From Proteobacteria bacterium UBA2363 (GTDB lineage Bacteria > Pseudomonadota > Gammaproteobacteria > Xanthomonadales > UBA2363): a stretch of 27,289 bases of DNA. The DNA lies in NCBI GenBank assembly GCA_002344355.1, contig DDTN01000005.1, positions 1 through 27,289 on the forward strand. The letters run 5' to 3'. The position numbers and the translations under genes are program-made. Positions within the stretch are counted from its first letter, which is position 1; each line of letters opens with the position of its first letter. Below the pieces are notes generated by a model. It saw only the letters and a program-made list of their open reading frames with translations. It had not been told where the DNA came from and did no database searches. Shown here piece after piece: positions 15,818-23,255 of this stretch.

Positions 15818-18800
15818 GTGGACCCGATCCGCCGTCGCCAGCAGCGCCTGCTGCTGGCCATCTTCGTGCTGTCCGGCTTCGCCGGACTGATCTACCAGTC
15901 GATCTGGTCGCACTACCTCGGCCTGTTCATGGGTCATGCGGCGTTTGCCCAGGCCCTGGTGCTTGCCATCTTCATGGGCGGCATGGCGCTGGGGGCGGCC
16001 TGGATCGCGCGCAGCGGCGAACGCTGGCGCAACCTGGTCCGCGGCTACGCCGTGGTCGAGGTGGTCATCGGTGTGTTCGGACTGCTGTTCCACTATGTGT
16101 TCGTCGGCGTGGTCGGCTTCAGTTACGACACGCTGATTCCGGCACTGGGGGCGCCGTGGGCGGTCAACCTGGCCAAATGGCTCATCGCCGCGGCCCTGAT
16201 CCTGCCGCAGACCATCCTGCTCGGCATGACCTTCCCGCTGATGAGCGGCGGCCTGATCCGCCGCTTCCCCGGCCAGGACGGCGCCATGCTGGGCGGCCTT
16301 TACTTCACCAACAGCCTGGGTGCGGCGATCGGCGCCCTGGCCACCGCCTTCGTGCTGCTGCCATGGGTCGGCCTGCCCGGCGCCACCGCTGCGGCCGGAC
16401 TGATCAATCTGGCGGTCGCCGCGCTCGCCTGGTGGCTGGCCCGCGATCCCGAGCCCGCTCCGCGCCCTGTCGCGGTCTCTGCGCAAGGGCCCGGCGCGCC
16501 CCGGCCGCTGTTGCGCCTGGTCCTGCTGGGCACCGCCCTGTCAGGCGCCGCCTCGTTCGTCTACGAGATCGTCTGGATCCGCATGCTGAGTCTCGCCGTC
16601 GGCAGCACTTTGCATGCCTTCGAGCTGATGCTGGCCTCCTTCATCCTGGGCATCGCCCTCGGCGGCCTCTGGGTTCGCCACCGTGCCGACCGCACCGCCG
16701 ATCCGCTGCGGATGGTCGGCTGGATGCAGGTCTGGATGGGCCTCACGGCGCTGGCCTCGCTGGTCTTCTACGCCAATGCCTTCGGCTGGGTCGGCTGGCT
16801 GATGCAGGCCCTTGGCCGCTCCGACGCCGGCTATGCGCTTTTCAACGCCGGAACGGCCGGGATCGCGATGCTGATCATGCTGCCGAGCGCGTTTTTTGCC
16901 GGCACCACCCTGCCGCTGTTCACCGTGGCCCTGCTGCGCGCCGGGGCCGGTGAGCGCGCGATCGGCCGTGTCTACGCCTGGAACACCATGGGCGCGATCG
17001 TCGGTGTGTTCGCCGCCATCCATCTGTTGATTCCGGGCCTCGGCCTCAAGCTGGCACTATGCGTGGCCGCGGCCGTGGATATGACGATCGGCCTCGTGCT
17101 GTTGCGGCGCGGCCCGGCCAGCCGGCCAGTGCTCTTGCGCTTCGCAACGGCGGGCGCGTTGGCGGTGATCGGCCTGGCCCTGGCAATCACCCGGGTACCG
17201 TTCGACCCCATGCGGCTAGCCTCGGGCGTCTACCGTTCGGGCCACGCCACCCTGGATCCCGATGAGCGGATCGTCTTCTATCGCGACGGCAAGACGGCGA
17301 GCGTTTCCGTGGTCGCGTCGCCGGCCGGCTACGTCCGGATCGCCACCAACGGCAAGGTCGACGCCTCGATCTCGTTGATCGAGGGCCGGCCGCCGCAACT
17401 GGACGAACCGACCATGGTGCTGGCCGCCGCCCTTCCGCTGGCCATGCACGACAACCCGCGCCAGGTCGGGGTGATCGGCTTCGGCTCCGGACTCACCACC
17501 CACGCCCTGCTAGCCGATCCGCGCATCGAGCGGGTCGACACCATCGAGATCGAGGCGGCCATGGTCGAGGGCGCCAAGGCCTTTGGCGAAAAGGTCGAGC
17601 GCGCCTACCTGGACCCGCGCTCCAACATCATCATCGACGACGCCAAGAGCGTCTTCGCGGGCCAGCAGCTCAAGTACGACATCATCGTCTCGGAACCGTC
17701 GAATCCCTGGATCAGCGGCGTCGGCGCCCTGTTCTCGCGCGAGTTCTACGAGTTCGTGCCGCGGCACCTGGCCGATGACGGCCTGATGGTGCAGTGGATC
17801 CAGCTCTACGAGATCAACGAGGAGCTGGTCGCCTCGGTACTGAATGCGCTGACCCCGGCGTTCCAGGATTATGCGGCCTACCTGTCCAACCACAGCGACC
17901 TGCTGATCATCGCCAGCCCGCACGGCCCCCTGCCGCAGGCGCGATTCGAGCGCGTGCTGTCCGGGCAGCTCGGCGACGACCTCGCCAGGCTCGGCCTGAC
18001 CGAGGCCAGCCAACTCGCGTTCCGCAAGGTTGCCGATGCCCGGCTGCTTCGTGCCCTGGGCCGCCTGCACGGAGACCGGGCCAACTCGGATTTCCATCCG
18101 ATCCTGAGCCTTGAGGCGCCGCGCACCCGGTACATGAACACCAGCGCCCAGGCGCTCTTCACGCTGCCCTTCCGGGAGCAGCCGGTCCTTGAGTTCCTTG
18201 GCGTGCGCGAGCCGATTCCGGCAGCGGTTCCGGTGCCGCCGTTCGGGCATTTCCCCGCCGACGAAAGAAGCATCGTCGCGCGCCTGATGCTGCCGGCCCT
18301 GCGTGGCATGCCTTACGAGGTCCCGGCGGGCACGCCCGCGGTGTCGATGACGCCGGCGCTGCTGCTGCGCACCCTGCTGGCCGATTGCGCCCTCGCCAAC
18401 GATCCCGAGCAACAGGCCATGATCGGCCGGCAACTCGTCCAGGTGGCCGAGCTGACCCTGCCTTACCTGGCCGCAACCGAGCTTCGGGAAAGCTGGATCG
18501 CACCGGATTGGGTGCAATGCGAAGCGCTTCCACCCGCGATCGCCGAGCTTCTCGCCTTGATCGGGGCCCACGCCGGACGCGATCCCGATGCGATGATCGC
18601 CCTTGGCGACACCTGGCTGGCCGGGATCGAGGCTCGGCGGCCGATCTCGCTGCCGGAAGCGGACGCGCTTGCGCTGTCGGGTGTGCTGCTCGCCCACGCC
18701 CGACGAGGCGATTGGGCCGCCGTGGCCGCGGCCGAGCAACGCCTGGGCGAGCAGGTACCTGCCCGGGGCAGTGCCGGGCAGTTGCGCAGCCTGCTGCTGG

Positions 18801-18835
18801 CTTTGGCCGATGCCGGGCCGGACGTGCCTCTCTAG
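15818..18835 (+). CDS. Membrane protein fused to a spermidine-synthase-like domain
   Basis: About 1005 residues from GTG 15818, which has AGGGAG 6 nt upstream; the longer frame from 15731 lacks such a site. Residues 1 to about 475 hold a dozen or more hydrophobic segments in two blocks, like the fused MFS/spermidine synthase family. A Rossmann SAM-type domain follows: VGVIGFGSGLTTHAL (about 550), DTIEIEAAMVEGA, IIDDAKSVF and DIIVSEPSNPWISGVGALFS. In true aminopropyltransferases the corresponding motif carries a catalytic Asp in the form D-x-x-D-P; SEPSNPW suggests another reaction or a binding role. A C-terminal 300 residues have no motif I recognise and look helical. It stands alone on the plus strand between the two pilin modules, sharing its upstream region with pilin 2. 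Function unknown. Confidence 0.82.
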   Translation: MDPIRRRQQRLLLAIFVLSGFAGLIYQSIWSHYLGLFMGHAAFAQALVLAIFMGGMALGAAWIARSGERWRNLVRGYAVVEVVIGVFGLLFHYVFVGVVGFSYDTLIPALGAPWAVNLAKWLIAAALILPQTILLGMTFPLMSGGLIRRFPGQDGAMLGGLYFTNSLGAAIGALATAFVLLPWVGLPGATAAAGLINLAVAALAWWLARDPEPAPRPVAVSAQGPGAPRPLLRLVLLGTALSGAASFVYEIVWIRMLSLAVGSTLHAFELMLASFILGIALGGLWVRHRADRTADPLRMVGWMQVWMGLTALASLVFYANAFGWVGWLMQALGRSDAGYALFNAGTAGIAMLIMLPSAFFAGTTLPLFTVALLRAGAGERAIGRVYAWNTMGAIVGVFAAIHLLIPGLGLKLALCVAAAVDMTIGLVLLRRGPASRPVLLRFATAGALAVIGLALAITRVPFDPMRLASGVYRSGHATLDPDERIVFYRDGKTASVSVVASPAGYVRIATNGKVDASISLIEGRPPQLDEPTMVLAAALPLAMHDNPRQVGVIGFGSGLTTHALLADPRIERVDTIEIEAAMVEGAKAFGEKVERAYLDPRSNIIIDDAKSVFAGQQLKYDIIVSEPSNPWISGVGALFSREFYEFVPRHLADDGLMVQWIQLYEINEELVASVLNALTPAFQDYAAYLSNHSDLLIIASPHGPLPQARFERVLSGQLGDDLARLGLTEASQLAFRKVADARLLRALGRLHGDRANSDFHPILSLEAPRTRYMNTSAQALFTLPFREQPVLEFLGVREPIPAAVPVPPFGHFPADERSIVARLMLPALRGMPYEVPAGTPAVSMTPALLLRTLLADCALANDPEQQAMIGRQLVQVAELTLPYLAATELRESWIAPDWVQCEALPPAIAELLALIGAHAGRDPDAMIALGDTWLAGIEARRPISLPEADALALSGVLLAHARRGDWAAVAAAEQRLGEQVPARGSAGQLRSLLLALADAGPDVPL

Positions 18836-18903
18836 CCAGAGGGTGCTGGCGCACAGTACGAGGGAAGTCCGGGCGCCGGCCGGGTTTCGGCAGGACTGAG
18901 CGG

Positions 18904-20871
18904 TCAGCCGGACGGCATAGAGCGTCGTGCTTCAAGCTCGGCGACGAGCTTGCCTCGCAGTGCTGCGTGCTCCCGCACCAGCGTTCCCAGCCACCGCTTG
19001 AGACGGTGCTGCATCGCGGCCATGCCCCGCCCCGACGGCCCGGCGGCCAGGCCCGGCGACCAATGGGCATCGAGCAGCGCCAAGGCCAGGTCGGGCCTGC
19101 CGGCGGTGGCGATCATTGCCGAGGCAGCCAGGGTGACTTCGGCCGAGGGCGAGAGGCCAAGCGCGGCATCGAGCCGGCGCCAGGCGGCGTCGCCCCTCCC
19201 GGCCTGCAGCCACCGCCCGGCTTCCACCACGGCGAGATCGCGCACCTGCGCCGGGTTGCGCTGCCACCAGGGGTTGGCCAGCGCGGCCTGCAACAGGGCG
19301 TGGGCGATCGCCGTCGCCTGCTGCCGACAACTGATCAGGCGATCGGGGGACTGGCGCAGCCAGGCCACCGCCAGATTGGCCCCCCGGCGGTCCTGGGACA
19401 GGGCGCGTCGGCCATAGTCGAGCGTAGGCTCCGCCACGGCGCCTTGCAGACACTCCAGGTCGATCAGGGTCAGCGCCACCTGGACCTCGGGACGCCGCTG
19501 CCGCCAGGGCGCGAGACGGCGCAGGCCAGGCTCCGGTCGCGACCACCAGACGTCCCAGGTCGCCGCATGGACCTGCGCCCGTGCCGACTCGGGGAAGCGA
19601 GCCGACCAGTCCATCGCCAGCGCCTCGGCATTCCCCCACAACCGTGCCTGCTGGTGGCTGGCGAGGGCCAGCACGGCAACCGTCACCACGGCGATCAGTC
19701 CCGCCAGGGCGGCCGGCATTCTCGGACCCAGCACCACGGCGCTGATCGGCAGGAACAGCAAGGCTGCCGGCAGGTAGTTGCGGTGCGGAAACGCCAGTTC
19801 GAGGTTGACAGGCCCCGATTCCAGCGCATGCCCGGCCAGGAAGAACAGCCCGGCCAGCGCCAGCAGCGGCCAACGCCGGCGCGTGAGCCACATCAGGCAG
19901 CCTGCGCCGATGACCAGCACTGCGGCCGGGAGCGTGGTCCAGGGCGTCAGCAGCCCACGCGATGGCTGGAACTGGTCGACGAACAGGGCGTCGTCGCCAG
20001 GGAGGGGCAGCAACAGACGGCGCAGGTAATCCAGCAGTACGCGCGGCTGGCTGAGCAGGCGTTCGCCCAGGCTGTATTCGCGCAGCTGCCGGCTGGACTC
20101 GATCGCGTCTGGCAGTTGCAGCAGGAGATAGGCGCCAAGCGCCAGCATCGGGGGCCACAGCAACCAGGCCTGGGCCCGTCGCAGCGCGGCCGCCCGCTGC
20201 GGCAAGGGCAATGGCAGCACGGTGGCGTGAAGCACCAGGACCAGCAGCGGAAGCAGCAGGCCGATCGGCTTGCTCAGCGTCGCCAGTCCCAGGGATGCGA
20301 CGAAGGCCAGCGCCCAGGGCCAGCGTCGGCCGGGCTGCTCCAGCACCAGTCGCCGGTGCAGCGCCAGCCAGGCCAGCAGCCCCAGCAGCACGAAGCCGGT
20401 GGCCAGGGTGGCATGGCGCTGCACGATGTAGGGGACGATGCCCGCCTGCAGGGGGTGTACCAGCCAGCAGGCCGTTGCCAGGCTGGCGACCAGCGCGCGC
20501 CGTGTGGGCGCCACCGCAGTCGTGGCATGACCGAGGAGCTGCCAGGCCAGGGCCAGCACGAGCAGGCCATTGACCAGGTGGATCGCCAGATTGGTGCGCA
20601 GAAAGGGCCCCGGAGCCGCCGGCCAGTCGCGGGCATCGAACAGGAAGCTGGCCACCGCGACCGGCCGGCCGGTGGCATCGGCGATGCCGCTGCTCAGGTA
20701 GAGCAGCAGGGATTCCAGGTCGCGTACGCCGCCGTGGCTGCCCAGAGTCGCCAGATTGGCGTAGTCGTCGAATAGGAAGTCGCCGGACAGGGCCGGCGCG
20801 AAGGTCCAGAGTCCCAGCACCGCAAGGGCCAGCGCCAGGCCGGCGATCAACACCCGGGCGGACAGCACCAT
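18904..20871 (-). CDS. GT-C/TMTC-like multi-spanning protein with helical C-terminus (pilin module 1)
   Basis: A 655-residue paralogue of the protein at 13049-15076. It has about ten membrane segments to residue 430, then a helical repeat-like soluble tail. Shared motifs are FDDYAN after segment 1, GRPVAVASF, NLAIHLVNGLL, HPLQAGIVPYIVQR, LLSQPRVLLDYL, LLTPWTTLPA and AFPHRNYLP. The FDD pair in the first periplasmic loop is the candidate catalytic acid site of a GT-C transferase. Its position right after pilin 1, beyond a terminator, suggests a low-level pilin-modifying enzyme. ATG 20871 is used; TTG 20877 is also in frame. Neither has a good Shine-Dalgarno sequence, which may keep expression low. 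It converges with the spermidine-synthase-like gene, leaving 68 bp in which I see no clear terminator. Confidence 0.85.
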   Translation of the reverse strand: MVLSARVLIAGLALALAVLGLWTFAPALSGDFLFDDYANLATLGSHGGVRDLESLLLYLSSGIADATGRPVAVASFLFDARDWPAAPGPFLRTNLAIHLVNGLLVLALAWQLLGHATTAVAPTRRALVASLATACWLVHPLQAGIVPYIVQRHATLATGFVLLGLLAWLALHRRLVLEQPGRRWPWALAFVASLGLATLSKPIGLLLPLLVLVLHATVLPLPLPQRAAALRRAQAWLLWPPMLALGAYLLLQLPDAIESSRQLREYSLGERLLSQPRVLLDYLRRLLLPLPGDDALFVDQFQPSRGLLTPWTTLPAAVLVIGAGCLMWLTRRRWPLLALAGLFFLAGHALESGPVNLELAFPHRNYLPAALLFLPISAVVLGPRMPAALAGLIAVVTVAVLALASHQQARLWGNAEALAMDWSARFPESARAQVHAATWDVWWSRPEPGLRRLAPWRQRRPEVQVALTLIDLECLQGAVAEPTLDYGRRALSQDRRGANLAVAWLRQSPDRLISCRQQATAIAHALLQAALANPWWQRNPAQVRDLAVVEAGRWLQAGRGDAAWRRLDAALGLSPSAEVTLAASAMIATAGRPDLALALLDAHWSPGLAAGPSGRGMAAMQHRLKRWLGTLVREHAALRGKLVAELEARRSMPSG

Positions 20872-20880
20872 GAGCAAGGG

Positions 20881-20915
20881 CCGGAAACGAAGAAGGCCGC
20901 CATGATGGCGGCCTT
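20881..20915 (-). terminator. Intrinsic terminator after pilin gene 1
   Basis: A near-perfect palindrome at 20893-20915 (AAGGCCGCCAT g ATGGCGGCCTT) is followed on the minus strand by a T-rich stretch (CTTCTTCGTTTCC). It lies 25 bp past the pilin stop and only about 10 bp before the GT-C-like gene, so that gene would depend on read-through or its own promoter. Confidence 0.8.
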
Positions 20916-20939
20916 CCCCGGGTCAGACCAGACGCTAGA

Positions 20940-21377
20940 TCAGCGGCAGGAGGTCGGACGGTACTTCGGGTCGACGGTGCCGCCAGCCGACGGGCACACC
21001 CACTCGACGGAACCGGTCTGGTCGGTCGGCGACAGCAGCAGGGTCTTGCCGCCAATCTTGGCGTTGGCCTTGTTGCCGTAGGTCGCGGTGATGATGCCAT
21101 TGGCCACGGCGACCTGGGTCACGTACTGGCCCTTGATGCTGGTCGACAGGGCCAGGCCGGCCGAAGCGTTGTTGGTCGGGAAGTTGCCGCGGTTCGAATA
21201 GAACTCGGCCACCGCGGTGCGGGCGCCGGAGGACAGGCTCAGACCCTCGGAGACCTGCGAGCGGATGGTGTAGTCCTGGTAGGCCGGCAGCGCGATGGCG
21301 GCCAGGATGGCGATGATCGCGACGACGATCATCAGCTCGATCAGGGTGAAGCCCTTGACCTGACGGATGTTCTGCAT
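20940..21377 (-). CDS. pilA: Type IV major pilin PilA (pilin 1)
   Basis: A 145-residue prepilin. A 9-residue leader ends in KG, followed by FTLIELMIVVAIIAILAAIA with Phe+1 and Glu+5. The helix continues through ALPAYQDYTIRSQVSEGLS. A C-terminal disulfide loop is expected between C128 and C144, with a single Arg after it, so no C-terminal Ser is available for TfpO-type modification. The central region is rich in Ser, Thr and Asn (for example TNNASAGLALSTS), which offers internal O-glycosylation sites. The start is secure: AAGGAG lies 7 nt before ATG 21377. A strong Shine-Dalgarno site, a sigma-54 promoter and its own terminator all point to the more highly expressed pilin. Confidence 0.97.
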   Translation of the reverse strand: MQNIRQVKGFTLIELMIVVAIIAILAAIALPAYQDYTIRSQVSEGLSLSSGARTAVAEFYSNRGNFPTNNASAGLALSTSIKGQYVTQVAVANGIITATYGNKANAKIGGKTLLLSPTDQTGSVEWVCPSAGGTVDPKYRPTSCR

Positions 21378-21384
21378 GGTGACT

Positions 21385-21390
21385 CTCCTT
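21385..21390 (-). promoter_or_regulatory. Strong Shine-Dalgarno site of pilin gene 1
   Basis: AAGGAG on the minus strand, 7 nt before the ATG. It is stronger than the GGAG (9 nt spacing) of pilin gene 2, in line with pilin 1 being the major subunit. Confidence 0.8.
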
Positions 21391-21463
21391 GGAGTAGCAA
21401 CTGGTTTGGGGCAACGAACTTTGGCGCCGGGCGGTGATTCGCCCGCGCCGGCGCGGAGAGTGT

Positions 21464-21479
21464 TGCATGCCCCGTGCCA
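21464..21479 (-). promoter_or_regulatory. Sigma-54 (RpoN) promoter of pilin gene 1
   Basis: Minus strand: TGGCAC, 5 nt, ATGCA, with GG and GC 10 nt apart. The block TTGGCACGG is identical to that of the pilin 2 promoter. The predicted start is near 21453, giving a leader of about 75 nt. PilR, the usual activator, would be expected to bind further upstream (about 21500-21660). Confidence 0.82.
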
Positions 21480-21492
21480 ACTTCAGCAACGA

Positions 21493-21546
21493 GACAGGTG
21501 TCACGGCAGTTTGCATTTGCACCCTCGTCGGGGCGACCCCCGACAC
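21493..21546 (-). promoter_or_regulatory. Possible activator (PilR-like) sites upstream of pilin 1
   Basis: A GACAGGTGTC dyad at 21493-21502 and a CGACAC half-site at 21541-21546 contain the TGTC core reported for PilR sites in Pseudomonas. They lie about 40-90 bp upstream of the predicted start. The core is short, so chance occurrence is possible. Confidence 0.3.
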
Positions 21547-21601
21547 AATTGCCGGCACCCGCAGGTCGCCGGTCTGTGCCCGCCCGACGGGAAAGGTCCA
21601 T

Positions 21602-21660
21602 AAGTGACGCTGCGCGTCAGCAAGTGACCGGCGGAACGTCACTGTGTGATGTCCATCACT
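21602..21660. promoter_or_regulatory. AAGTGAC direct repeats and CRP-like dyad upstream of pilin 1
   Basis: AAGTGAC occurs at 21602-21608 and again at 21622-21628, exactly 20 bp apart. An inverted GTCACT follows at about 21639-21643. TGTGA, 6 nt, TCACT at 21645-21660 matches the CRP/Clp half-sites nearly perfectly. The cluster lies 150-210 bp before the predicted pilin 1 start, a distance usual for enhancer sites of sigma-54 promoters, and begins just after the accessory gene ends. Confidence 0.45.
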
Positions 21661-21667
21661 TTTCGAA

Positions 21668-22444
21668 TCAAGGTGTTGCAGGAACTGCGCTTCCGGCAGC
21701 CGCTTGCGCGGCCCAGGGGTCGACCCTGACCAGCGGGCCGGGCTCTTCCTCGTTCCCCAGAAGGACCAGCACCGATTCGGACCCGGCGACGACGGGCAGC
21801 GCGCGTATCGCCGACGGATCGCCGCCGCGGAGAGCATCGAGCAGGCGCGACCGATCGTTCGCCTGCAAGTGGGGCAGCAGGTTCGCGACCGGCAGCGCAC
21901 GCGCCCGCAGGTCCGTGATCGCCTGCGCGACCGGCACGTAGTAGCGCGGCCGCAGGTGCAGGTCGCGGCCGGACAGGCTCTCGAAGACGGCCTGTTCGCG
22001 GGCCTCCGGTTCGTCCGGCAGCTGCACCGCGACCCAGCGCGGGCCGGTCCAGCCGGGACCGCGGAAGGCTTCCGGCGCCTGCGCCAGGTCGGCGTGGGTG
22101 AGCTCGTTGGCCCGCACCACCTCGAAGCGGTCGACTGCACCGACGACGAACACCGGCCTGCCCTGCGCCAGCGTGTAGAGCCCGTAGCCCAGCAGCCCGG
22201 CCTGGACCAGGGCGATCACCACCAGGTCGAAGCGCATGCCGGCCTTGCCGGCGCGGAACACCAGGAGGGTGAGCAGTGGGCCGGACAGCAGGGCCACCAG
22301 CGCGACCAGCCCGGCGATGCGTGCCGCACCGGTGGCCTGCATCAGGGCGGCGGGATACCAGAGCCACAGGGCGAGTCCCAGCAAGACGCCGCCGGCAACG
22401 GCACTGAGAAAAAGGTGGCGGACAGCAGCGTTCCAGCGGCTCAT
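21668..22444 (-). CDS. TfpX/TfpZ-like type IV pilin accessory protein
   Basis: A 258-residue protein. The N-terminal half has three to four hydrophobic segments, including LSGPLLTLLVFRAGKAGMRFDLVVI and a third segment that leads into GYGLYTLAQGRPVFVVGAVDRFEVV. That last block, with RPVF and DRFEVV, matches what I know of the TfpX/TfpZ family, found next to pilin genes in Pseudomonas and needed for normal assembly of their cognate pilins. The remaining 150 residues form a periplasmic-type domain. ATG 22444 is chosen; the frame opens earlier (22486) but the hydrophobic start fits here. Here it lies upstream of the pilin, on the same strand, whereas the Pseudomonas versions are downstream. Family assignment is from motif memory. 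Confidence 0.78.
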   Translation of the reverse strand: MSRWNAAVRHLFLSAVAGGVLLGLALWLWYPAALMQATGAARIAGLVALVALLSGPLLTLLVFRAGKAGMRFDLVVIALVQAGLLGYGLYTLAQGRPVFVVGAVDRFEVVRANELTHADLAQAPEAFRGPGWTGPRWVAVQLPDEPEAREQAVFESLSGRDLHLRPRYYVPVAQAITDLRARALPVANLLPHLQANDRSRLLDALRGGDPSAIRALPVVAGSESVLVLLGNEEEPGPLVRVDPWAAQAAAGSAVPATP

Positions 22445-22559
22445 GGACGGGTGCACTGGTCGGGAGGAGGGCAAGCATAGCGACACCCCTTGGCCGGGCG
22501 CCCTGCTCCAGCGTCTTGCCCCCTCAGGCGGCGGGAATGCGCGGGATCCCAGCAGCGGC

Positions 22560-23255
22560 TCACTGGCCGCCAGCCACCCCCTCCAACCGATACCCCAATC
22601 CCCGCACCGTGGTGATCCACGACGGTTGCCCCGGCGCGTCCAGCTTGCTGCGCAGGCGGCGGATGTAGACGTCGACGACGTTGGTGAGCGGGTCGGCGTC
22701 GATGCCCCAGACGTTGGACAGGATGCGCTCGCGGCTGAACAGGCGGCCGGGGGCGCTCATCAGCAGTTCCAGCAGGGCCAGCTCGCGGGCGGTCAGGGCC
22801 AGTGGCTGGCCGTGCAGGCGGGCCTCCATGCGCTCGCGGTCGAAGGCCAGGGCGCCGACGCGCAGCACGGCGTCGCGTTCGACCAGGGCGCGCGGGCGGC
22901 GCAGCAGGGCCTCGATGCGGGCCAGCAGCTCGTCGAAGGCGAACGGCTTGGCCAGGTAGTCGTCGGCGCCGCAGCGCAGGCCGGCGACGCGGTCCTGCAC
23001 CGCGCCCATGGCGGTCAGCATCAGCACCGGCAGACCGATGCGCTCGGCGCGCACCTGCTGGCACAGCTCCAGGCCGGACTGGCCGGGCAGCATGACGTCG
23101 AACAGGGCCAGCTCGAAGGGGCCGGCGCGCAGGAAGGGCAACGCCTCCTCGGCGCTGGCCACGGCGGTGGGCGCGTAGCCTTCGGCGCGCAGGCCGCGGA
23201 CCAGGAAGTCGGCGACCCGGGCGTCGTCCTCGACGACCAGCAGCCGCGCGCTCAT
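22560..23255 (-). CDS. OmpR/PhoB-family response regulator
   Basis: 231 residues. The receiver domain carries the acidic pair E9/D10/D11, phospho-acceptor D53 (LFDVMLPG), LMLTAMG and the YLAKPF lysine. The C-terminal winged helix ends with VVDVYIRRLRSKLD and ITTVRGLGYRLE, which is the OmpR-type DNA-binding domain. ATG 23255 overlaps the kinase stop (ATGA), so both are made together. By family it binds tandem direct repeats about 11 bp apart; such a pair is found 43 bp before the nearby secreted-protein gene (25830-25847). The signal is unknown. Confidence 0.96.
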   Translation of the reverse strand: MSARLLVVEDDARVADFLVRGLRAEGYAPTAVASAEEALPFLRAGPFELALFDVMLPGQSGLELCQQVRAERIGLPVLMLTAMGAVQDRVAGLRCGADDYLAKPFAFDELLARIEALLRRPRALVERDAVLRVGALAFDRERMEARLHGQPLALTARELALLELLMSAPGRLFSRERILSNVWGIDADPLTNVVDVYIRRLRSKLDAPGQPSWITTVRGLGYRLEGVAGGQ

